Origin: Lachnospiraceae bacterium
GTDB taxonomy: Bacteria > Bacillota > Clostridia > Lachnospirales > Anaerotignaceae
Direction: 5' to 3'
DNA length: 10,352 nt
NCBI GenBank assembly: GCA_028695945.1
Contig: JAQVIB010000055.1
Coordinates: 1 to 10,352, forward strand
Position numbers and translations under genes: made by a program. The notes beneath the pieces were generated by a model that was not told where the DNA came from, made no database searches, and saw only the letters and a program-made list of their open reading frames with translations. The number at the start of each line of letters is the position of its first letter. Position 1 is the first letter of the stretch. Shown piece after piece: positions 6,169-10,352 of the stretch.

Positions 6169-7473
6169 ATGAGAAATTACGAAGAAAGTTACAAGGCAAA
6201 ACTAACGACAGCGGAGGATATTGCATCCAGAATACAAAATGGAGATGTCTGTGCATCACCTATTTGTATGGGTGAGCCGTATTCAATTGTGCAGGCACTT
6301 GCAAAAAGGGTTTCCGACCATAAAGTTGAAAATGTTCAGCTTCACGGAACGCTTACTATGCCTGGGAAAGACTATCTTGCCCCTGAATTTCAGGGCAGCA
6401 TTCAGTGTGTATCATGGTTTTTTGGTGCAGGTAGCCGAAAAGGTGGTCAAACCGGCAAAATTGATTATATGCCATCTAACTACAGTGATTACCCTATGAT
6501 TTGGAATTTAAGACAAAATTTAGATGTTCTTTTTATGGTTGTATCGCCTATGGATAAGCATGGTTATTTTTCAATGGGTGCTTACGCAGGTGAAGCAATA
6601 GGCATGGTTAGGTTAGCTAAGCACATATACATAGAAGTAAATGAAAATATGCCACGTACATACGGAGAAAACTTTATTCATATTTCTCAAGTTGAAGGCA
6701 TTTGTGAATACAATGCACCACTAATTGAACTACCAGATACACAACCAAATGAGCTAGAGAAAAAAATGGGCGGATATATAGCAGAGTTTGTGCCAAATGG
6801 TGCTACAATTCAGCTTGGTATTGGAGGGGTTTCCGGTGCTATAGGCCAGGCTTTGGTGGACAAAAAAGACCTTGGTATACACACAGAAATGCTTTCAGAT
6901 AGTATAGTTGACCTTATTGAGGCAGGTGCTGTTACCAATAGCAGTAAAAGTATTTATAGAGGGATGACTGTAAGTTCTTTCTGCCTTGGAACAAAAAAAG
7001 TGTATGATTTTATTGACCAGAACCCAGGAGTATGTATGTTGCCTGTTGACTATGTTAATAACCCCTATATTATTGGACAAATGGATGACTTTATTTCGGT
7101 TAATGCAGGGCTTGAGGTGGATTTTTTGGGTCAGGTTTGTGCTGAGTCTATAGGGCCTATGCCTTTTAGTGGCAGTGGTGGTCAGTTTGATTACGTTAAA
7201 GGTGTTAAAATAAGCAAGGGCGGCAGAAGCTTTATTGCTATGAATTCTACTGCTAAAAATGATACAATATCTAAAATTAAGCCTATGCTTACCCAAGGGG
7301 CGGCAGTTACAACACATAAAAATGAGGTTGATTGTATTGTAACAGAGTATGGTATAGCCATGCTTAAAGGGAAAACAATGAGGGAAAGGACTAAAGAGTT
7401 AATTAGTATTGCTCATCCTAAATTTAGAGAGGAACTAACATTTGAGGCAAAAAAACTGAATATCCTTATATAG
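6169..7473 (+). CDS. Acyl-CoA:carboxylate CoA-transferase (4-hydroxybutyrate/butyryl-CoA transferase, Cat2/AbfT-like family)
   Basis: A 434-residue class I CoA-transferase of the acetyl-CoA hydrolase/transferase family, moving CoA between an acyl-CoA and a carboxylate such as acetate. This is usually the last step of butyrate-type fermentation. The N-terminal domain covers about 1-200 and the C-terminal domain about 205-430. Glu240 in GIHTEMLSD aligns with the catalytic Glu238 reported for AbfT, which forms the glutamyl-CoA thioester. The CoA-loop motif SGSGGQFD (334-341) and the family ending AHPKFREEL (415-423) are present. The start at 6169 has GGGGG (6159-6163) in front; the in-frame ATG at 6157 overlaps that site. 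It is a single-gene unit that ends at the terminator shared with perR. Butyryl-CoA:acetate and 4-hydroxybutyrate specificity cannot be separated by eye. Confidence 0.88.
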   Translation: MRNYEESYKAKLTTAEDIASRIQNGDVCASPICMGEPYSIVQALAKRVSDHKVENVQLHGTLTMPGKDYLAPEFQGSIQCVSWFFGAGSRKGGQTGKIDYMPSNYSDYPMIWNLRQNLDVLFMVVSPMDKHGYFSMGAYAGEAIGMVRLAKHIYIEVNENMPRTYGENFIHISQVEGICEYNAPLIELPDTQPNELEKKMGGYIAEFVPNGATIQLGIGGVSGAIGQALVDKKDLGIHTEMLSDSIVDLIEAGAVTNSSKSIYRGMTVSSFCLGTKKVYDFIDQNPGVCMLPVDYVNNPYIIGQMDDFISVNAGLEVDFLGQVCAESIGPMPFSGSGGQFDYVKGVKISKGGRSFIAMNSTAKNDTISKIKPMLTQGAAVTTHKNEVDCIVTEYGIAMLKGKTMRERTKELISIAHPKFREELTFEAKKLNILI

Positions 7474-7474
7474 A

Positions 7475-7509
7475 AAAAAAGGCATATGTGTTGTACATAT
7501 GCCTTTTTT
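7475..7509. terminator. Bidirectional terminator between the CoA-transferase gene and perR
   Basis: Fifteen bases (7475-7489, six A then GGCATATGT) pair perfectly with 7495-7509 around GTTGT. The T6 at 7504-7509 serves the plus-strand gene, and the A run at 7474-7480 reads as a T tract on the minus strand. It starts 2 bases after the CoA-transferase stop and lies 7 bases beyond the perR stop, so it serves both convergent genes. Confidence 0.94.
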
Positions 7510-7515
7510 ACTGAT

Positions 7516-7929
7516 TTAATTGTGTCGGCAGGCTGGGCATATACCATAAAAGGTTAACTGTTCGCCTTCAACAATGAAGTCGGTTTGGTCTGCAACCTGA
7601 TTTCGAAGTGAACTTAATCCTTGAATTTCAAAATCGAAAATCTTACCGCAGTTGGTGCAAACAATGTGTGGATGTGGAAGTACATTGGCATCATAGTTAG
7701 AGCGGCCGTTACCAACGCTTAATTCTTGCACAAGACCCGTTGTTTTAAAGCTATCTAAAGTTTTATAAACAGTTGCAAGGCTTATGGTTGGATTTGTTGG
7801 CATCAGTGCTTTGTAGATTTCCTCTGCGGAAGGATGAGATTTTGTTCCACTTAACATAGCGTAGATTGCAATTCGCTGTGGCGTTACTTTTAATCCCTTT
7901 TCACGTAGAACTTCGGTAATGGTAATCAT
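7516..7929 (-). CDS. perR: PerR-type peroxide-sensing repressor (Fur family)
   Basis: A 137-residue Fur-family repressor that in Bacillus senses H2O2 through metal-catalysed His oxidation and controls defence genes such as catalase, peroxiredoxin and rubrerythrin. Every PerR metal ligand is found at a constant offset of five from the B. subtilis numbering: His32, Asp80, His86, His88 and Asp99 (for 37, 85, 91, 93, 104). The zinc cysteines Cys91, Cys94, Cys131 and Cys134 (for 96, 99, 136, 139) also match. Asp99, where Fur has Glu, favours PerR. The winged helix covers about 1-75 (TISLATVYKTLDSF). The start has AAGGAG (complement of 7938-7943) 8 bases upstream. The gene is divergent from trmL; palindromes over its promoter suggest autorepression. 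Confidence 0.93.
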   Translation of the reverse strand: MITITEVLREKGLKVTPQRIAIYAMLSGTKSHPSAEEIYKALMPTNPTISLATVYKTLDSFKTTGLVQELSVGNGRSNYDANVLPHPHIVCTNCGKIFDFEIQGLSSLRNQVADQTDFIVEGEQLTFYGICPACRHN

Positions 7930-7957
7930 AAAGCAAACTCCTTAATAATGTTGTTGA

Positions 7958-7975
7958 TAATAATAGTTATTATTA
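7958..7975. promoter_or_regulatory. Palindromic operator candidate (Per-box-like) at the perR start point
   Basis: TAATAATAGTTATTATTA has two 8-bp arms in perfect inverted symmetry around a GT centre. The 15-mer at 7961-7975 matches the Bacillus Per box TTATAATnATTATAA at 11 of 14 defined positions by my hand count. It covers the predicted perR transcription start. AT-rich composition raises the chance of accidental symmetry. Confidence 0.6.
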
Positions 7976-7979
7976 ATTA

Positions 7980-8008
7980 ATAGTAATAAATATTATTGTT
8001 TTTGTCAA
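7980..8008 (-). promoter_or_regulatory. perR promoter
   Basis: On the minus strand a perfect -35 TTGACA (8008-8003) is followed after 17 bases by TACTAT (7985-7980), giving a start near 7973. The leader to the perR ATG is about 44 bases and contains AAGGAG. Confidence 0.72.
7984..7998. promoter_or_regulatory. Second Per-box-like site inside the perR promoter spacer
   Basis: TAATAAATATTATTG matches TTATAATnATTATAA at 10 of 14 defined positions and lies between the perR -35 and -10 elements. A bound repressor here would block RNA polymerase. This site is weaker than the neighbouring palindrome. Confidence 0.45.
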
Positions 8009-8027
8009 GGGTATTAAGCAATACGAC

Positions 8028-8055
8028 TTGATTTTTTTTTTGCCTGTGGTATTAT
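8028..8055 (+). promoter_or_regulatory. trmL promoter
   Basis: TTGATT (8028-8033), 16 bases including a long T run, then TATTAT (8050-8055) with an extended -10 TG at 8047-8048. RNA should start near 8062, about 18 bases before the chosen ATG. It lies back to back with the perR promoter. Confidence 0.65.
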
Positions 8056-8079
8056 TTACAAGGAATGGAGGTGCAAACA

Positions 8080-8568
8080 ATGCATATAGTTTTACATGAA
8101 CCAGAAATACCGCAGAATGCAGGAAATATAGCAAGAACCTGTGCAGTTACAAACACAACTTTACATTTAATTAAGCCACTTGGGTTTTCTGTAGATGACA
8201 AGTATCTTAAAAGGGCAGGGCTGGACTATTGGCATTTGCTAGACATACGTTATTACCAAAATTTTCAGGATTTTATAGAAAAAAATCCTAATGCCAAAAT
8301 TTTTATGGCAACCACAAAGTCTAAGCATATTTACACAGAGGTAGAGTATGGTGAGGACGATTATATAATGTTTGGAAAGGAAAGTGCAGGAATTCCCGAA
8401 GAAATACTTTTGGATTATCACGAAACATCTGTTAGAATACCTATGTATGGAGATACAAGAAGCTTAAATCTTTCTAATTCTGTTGCTATAATACTTTATG
8501 AGGCGTTGCGTCAGCAGAATTTTAAGGGACTCAATACACAAGGGCAGCTGCACAAATACAAGTGGTAA
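8080..8568 (+). CDS. trmL: tRNA (cytidine/uridine-34 2'-O)-methyltransferase TrmL
   Basis: A 162-residue SPOUT-fold methyltransferase that puts a 2'-O-methyl group on wobble base 34 of tRNA-Leu species, using S-adenosylmethionine. The protein is little more than the knotted SPOUT domain, as usual for TrmL. It begins MHIVLHEPEIPQNAGN with the NxGNIART-type motif at 13-20, has FGKESAGIP (98-106) and ends with the knot motifs RIPMYGDTRSLNLSNSVA (119-136), where Asn130 and Ser132 are conserved. The start at 8080 is preceded by GGAGGT (8067-8072) at 7 bases; the in-frame ATG at 8065 overlaps that site and is rejected. It is transcribed alone from its own promoter, divergent from perR. No clear terminator is seen downstream. 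Confidence 0.95.
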   Translation: MHIVLHEPEIPQNAGNIARTCAVTNTTLHLIKPLGFSVDDKYLKRAGLDYWHLLDIRYYQNFQDFIEKNPNAKIFMATTKSKHIYTEVEYGEDDYIMFGKESAGIPEEILLDYHETSVRIPMYGDTRSLNLSNSVAIILYEALRQQNFKGLNTQGQLHKYKW

Positions 8569-8690
8569 TAACTTAAACATTCTTAGAAAATAATAATATG
8601 GACAAGGCAAATAATTGTTGCCATAAAGCAAATATTGTGATATAAAGGGAATAGACTTTTTTAATGGTTACGTTGTGCAAAAAAATGCCA

Positions 8691-8706
8691 TATACTATCG
8701 AGTATA
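8691..8706. repeat. Short inverted repeat upstream of the TSCPD gene
   Basis: TATACT (8691-8696) and AGTATA (8701-8706) are perfect inverted arms around ATCG, 40 bases before the TSCPD start. TATACT could also be a -10 element, though no good -35 lies at the right distance. The remainder of the 177-base gap 8569-8745 shows nothing I can name. Confidence 0.3.
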
Positions 8707-8745
8707 AAAAATCTATTGAAATTTAGAATTTTGGGGGAAATAAAA

Positions 8746-8991
8746 ATGTCTTATAAAGTTACGCCAAACGGTGTTTGTGCAAAGGAAATTGACTTTGATA
8801 TTGAAGATAATAAAGTAAAAAATGTACGCTTTCACGGTGGATGTCCAGGCAACCATATAGGTATTCAAAGCCTTGTGGAGGGAATGAAAACTGAAGAAGT
8901 GATTGAAAGACTTAAAGGAATTACATGCGGACATAGAAGTACATCATGCCCAGACCAGCTTGCATGTGCTTTAGAAAATTTAAAAAAGTAA
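8746..8991 (+). CDS. Small stand-alone TSCPD-domain protein (TIGR03905-like)
   Basis: An 81-residue protein consisting only of a TSCPD domain, the Cys-rich module otherwise found at the C-terminus of some adenosylcobalamin-dependent ribonucleotide reductases (NrdJ). The naming motif TSCPD is at 66-70. Five cysteines (11, 33, 61, 68, 74) are present, in contexts GVCAKE, GGCPGN, ITCGH, TSCPD and LACAL. Several could bind a metal or form a redox pair, which I infer rather than see. The ATG at 8746 has GGGGGA (8733-8738) at 7 bases; an upstream in-frame TTG at 8716 has no such site. No ribonucleotide reductase gene is near, so the genomic context gives no function. The family call is sound, the role unknown. 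Confidence 0.87.
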   Translation: MSYKVTPNGVCAKEIDFDIEDNKVKNVRFHGGCPGNHIGIQSLVEGMKTEEVIERLKGITCGHRSTSCPDQLACALENLKK

Positions 8992-9007
8992 AACTGAATA
9001 TTTTTTG

Positions 9008-9037
9008 TTGACAAATTAAAAAGACTTATGTTATACT
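9008..9037 (+). promoter_or_regulatory. Promoter of the rpmG-secE-nusG cluster
   Basis: A perfect -35 TTGACA (9008-9013), an 18-base spacer and TATACT (9032-9037) with an extended -10 TG at 9029-9030. RNA should start near 9044, giving a leader of about 72 bases before rpmG. It is one of the two best promoters in the window and fits a ribosomal protein operon. Confidence 0.85.
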
Positions 9038-9066
9038 CATGATTGAATGACGAAAGTCTTTTTTTT
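9018..9066 (+). terminator. Terminator-like hairpin overlapping the rpmG promoter
   Basis: AAAAAGACT (9018-9026) pairs with AGTCTTTTT (9055-9063), 9 bp, followed by T to 9066. The 28-base loop is long but contains a smaller TCAT/ATGA pairing. It would end transcripts coming from the TSCPD gene; the 5' arm is inside the promoter spacer, so RNA started at 9044 cannot form it. Confidence 0.5.
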
Positions 9067-9115
9067 ATGCAAATTATTATGCAAAAGAGTTCTATCTAAG
9101 ATGGAGGTGGAAGTG

Positions 9116-9265
9116 ATGAGAACCAAAATTACTTTAGCCTGCACAGAGTGCAAGCAGAGAAATTACAACACAACAAAGGAAAAAAAGAATCACCCTGACA
9201 GAATGGAGTTCAAGAAATATTGTAAATTCTGTAAGACACATACATTACACAAAGAAACAAAGTAA
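9116..9265 (+). CDS. rpmG: 50S ribosomal protein L33
   Basis: A 49-residue protein of the large ribosomal subunit, of the zinc-ribbon (C+) type. Cys9 and Cys12 (LACTECKQRNY) and Cys36 and Cys39 (KYCKFCKTHTLHKETK) form the four-Cys metal site, and the core and end match the family closely. The ATG at 9116 lies 7 bases after GGAGGT (9103-9108). An in-frame GTG directly before it at 9113 is possible but less likely; the longer frame from 9047 adds 23 residues foreign to L33. It is first gene of the conserved rpmG-secE-nusG-rplK order and sits behind a strong promoter. A zinc-dependent second L33 copy elsewhere in the genome would be usual in Firmicutes. Confidence 0.96.
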   Translation: MRTKITLACTECKQRNYNTTKEKKNHPDRMEFKKYCKFCKTHTLHKETK

Positions 9266-9304
9266 TTTGTATGCGGTGATAACCTGAAAGGGACGTGGAA
9301 GAAC

Positions 9305-9574
9305 ATGGAACAAAATACTACGAACAACCCAAACGGAAAAACTGAAACAAAACAAGCAAAAGCAAGTGCTAAAGCGAAACCAGGCTTTGGTGCCGTTGTT
9401 GCTGACCACAAGGCTGAATTTAAAAAAATTGTTTGGCCTAAAAAAGATGAGGTTGCTAAAAAAACAGCTACCGTCATCGTAACATCCTTACTTATTGGCC
9501 TTATCATTTTCTGCATGGATACCATTTTTACGGGTGGTCAGGATTTGGCTATGAGTCTTTTAGGATTAATCTAA
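9305..9574 (+). CDS. secE: Preprotein translocase subunit SecE
   Basis: An 89-residue subunit of the SecYEG protein export channel in the cytoplasmic membrane. The N-terminal third (1-27) is a polar Asn/Thr/Lys/Ala-rich extension of low complexity. The conserved amphipathic helix is EFKKIVWPKKDEVAKKT (38-54), followed by the single membrane span at about 55-75. This is the short, one-span SecE form typical of Firmicutes. Its ribosome site is weak (GTGGAAGA just before the ATG), with 39 bases between rpmG and secE. It lies between rpmG and nusG as in most Firmicutes and is surely in the same operon. Confidence 0.95.
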   Translation: MEQNTTNNPNGKTETKQAKASAKAKPGFGAVVADHKAEFKKIVWPKKDEVAKKTATVIVTSLLIGLIIFCMDTIFTGGQDLAMSLLGLI

Positions 9575-9603
9575 GTTGAGTAGAAAGAAAAAAGGATGAT
9601 AGT

Positions 9604-10167
9604 ATGTCTGAAGAAATTATGAATACTGAAAGTGCTGAAACGTCTAAAATTGACGACCAGGTAAAATGGTATGTTGTGCATACTTATTCTGGATATGAGA
9701 ATAAGGTTAAAGCAAATATCGAAAAAATAATTGAAAACAGAGGAATGCAGGATCAAATCCATGAGGTTAGTGTGCCAGTGCAGGATGTTGTTGAGATTAA
9801 AAATGGTCAGAAAAAAACGGTTCAGAGGAAAGTATTTCCGGGATATGTTCTGCTTAAGATGATTATGAACGACGAAACTTGGTACGTTGTTAGAAACACC
9901 AGAGGCGTAACCAGTTTTGTTGGCCCGGGAAGCAAGCCGGTGCCATTAACTGATCAGGAAGCAAAAGCAATGGGTATTGAAAAATACATCCAAACCTTTG
10001 AATTTGAAGAGGGTGACGCAGTAAAGGTCTCTAGTGGTCCTTTTGCGGAATCTATCGGACTTATTAAAGAGGTTAACGCAGGTAAGAAAAGCGTTATTGT
10101 TATGCTTTCCATATTCGGAAGAGAAACACCTGTTGAGCTTGACTATACTCAGCTGGAAAAAATGTAA
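9604..10167 (+). CDS. nusG: Transcription termination/antitermination factor NusG
   Basis: A 187-residue general elongation factor that binds RNA polymerase and affects pausing, Rho action and coupling to the ribosome. After an acidic, probably flexible leader of about 18 residues, the NGN domain runs about 20-115 (WYVVHTYSGYE at 22-32, KVFPGYVLL at 76-84, VRNTRGVTSFVG at 96-107). The KOW domain runs about 133-187 (GDAVKVSSGPFAESIG at 137-152). Length and domain order are standard. AAAGGA (9590-9595) is the ribosome site. It follows secE by 29 bases in the same operon and precedes the rplK leader. Confidence 0.97.
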   Translation: MSEEIMNTESAETSKIDDQVKWYVVHTYSGYENKVKANIEKIIENRGMQDQIHEVSVPVQDVVEIKNGQKKTVQRKVFPGYVLLKMIMNDETWYVVRNTRGVTSFVGPGSKPVPLTDQEAKAMGIEKYIQTFEFEEGDAVKVSSGPFAESIGLIKEVNAGKKSVIVMLSIFGRETPVELDYTQLEKM

Positions 10168-10178
10168 ACATTGTATTT

Positions 10179-10225
10179 GTGCATCATAAGGTGCACGTGG
10201 GAGGGAAAATCCCGTTAATTACCAC
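10179..10225 (+). promoter_or_regulatory. Structured leader before rplK (probable L1-type autoregulatory site)
   Basis: Two hairpins can be drawn. The first is GTGCA (10179-10183) with TGCAC (10192-10196). The second has GTGG (10197-10200) with CCAC (10222-10225), enclosing GGG (10203-10205) with CCC (10211-10213), and unequal internal strands GA and GTTAATTA. The second shape resembles leaders found before rplK in other Firmicutes. The rplK-rplA transcript is classically controlled by protein L1, so an L1 site is the likely role. That assignment is inference, from memory of similar leaders. Confidence 0.5.
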
Positions 10226-10244
10226 ATTTATAGGAGGTGCCGAA

Positions 10245-10352
10245 ATGGCAAAGAAAGTAACTGGTTATATTAAATTACAAATTAACGCTGGTAAAGCGAC
10301 ACCAGCACCACCTGTTGGTCCAGCCCTTGGTCAGCACGGTTTGAATATCATG
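10245..10352 (+). CDS. rplK: 50S ribosomal protein L11 (5' part, cut by window end)
   Basis: The first 36 codons of L11, which forms the GTPase-associated centre of the large subunit together with 23S rRNA. The visible part shows the very conserved N-terminal stretch: VTGYIKLQI (5-13), GKATPAPPVGPALGQHG (16-32) and LNIM (33-36). AGGAGGT (10232-10238) lies 6 bases before the ATG. The gene runs off the right edge, and rplA (L1) would be expected next. It follows nusG by 77 bases that hold a structured leader. Confidence 0.96.
   Translation, partial: MAKKVTGYIKLQINAGKATPAPPVGPALGQHGLNIM

Noticed and set aside
8065..8079. ATG at 8065 as the trmL start
   Set aside because: It adds five residues foreign to the family and overlaps the GGAGGT that serves the ATG at 8080.
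8569..8745. A tRNA, small RNA or hidden small gene in the gap between trmL and the TSCPD gene
   Set aside because: No cloverleaf, no strong hairpin with a T tract and no frame with a ribosome site could be found. GGCAA/TTGCC (about 8616-8632) is only a 5-bp stem.
9065..9085. Nine-base direct repeat TTATGCAAA in the rpmG leader, as a regulatory or CRISPR-like repeat
   Set aside because: Only two copies 12 bases apart in AT-rich leader DNA. Nothing supports a function.
9047..9115. Longer rpmG frame starting at 9047
   Set aside because: It adds 23 residues not found in L33, and the start lies right at the predicted transcription start, with no ribosome site. The strong GGAGGT at 9103-9108 points to the ATG at 9116.

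Overview
The window is a compact, AT-rich stretch of a low-GC Gram-positive (Firmicutes) chromosome. It is most likely from an anaerobic Clostridia, plausibly Lachnospiraceae. Supporting signs are strong AGGAGG-type ribosome binding sites, many hairpin-plus-T terminators, a PfoR-type membrane protein, an acyl-CoA:carboxylate CoA-transferase of the butyrate/4-hydroxybutyrate class, PerR, and the order rpmG-secE-nusG-rplK. The taxon is inferred from gene content only. The first 16 bases are an Illumina adapter remnant, so the left edge is an assembly end; the right edge cuts rplK.

Layout: (1) 17-1561: the tail of an unidentified gene, then pgi (glycolysis) and a terminator. (2) 1580-3312: niaR, a niacin-responsive repressor of the 3H family, then a PfoR/PTS-IIC-like membrane protein and a strong terminator. 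(3) 3477-4709: a membrane protein with a degenerate JAMM/MPN domain, one membrane span, a coiled coil and a C-terminal LysM domain. (4) 4746-6016: a dCMP deaminase and exonuclease III as a two-gene unit, behind a promoter that lies inside a terminator-like inverted repeat. (5) 6169-7509: a CoA-transferase ending at a bidirectional terminator shared with the convergent perR gene. (6) 7516-8565: perR (minus strand) and trmL (plus strand) diverge from a 150-bp region holding two AT-rich palindromes over the perR promoter, which suggests autoregulation. (7) 8746-8991: a small stand-alone TSCPD-domain protein. (8) 9008-10352: the transcription/translation cluster rpmG-secE-nusG-rplK, with a structured leader before rplK.

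Most genes are ordinary housekeeping genes. The items most worth a second look are the JAMM-like/TM/LysM protein, in which the MPN metal motif has lost its second His and its Ser; two places (upstream of the dCMP deaminase and of rpmG) where a promoter is nested inside a terminator-like hairpin, so that read-through and locally initiated RNAs would fold differently; and the operator architecture of perR. No mobile element, CRISPR array, rRNA or tRNA gene was seen, and no gene-free stretch exceeds about 220 bases.
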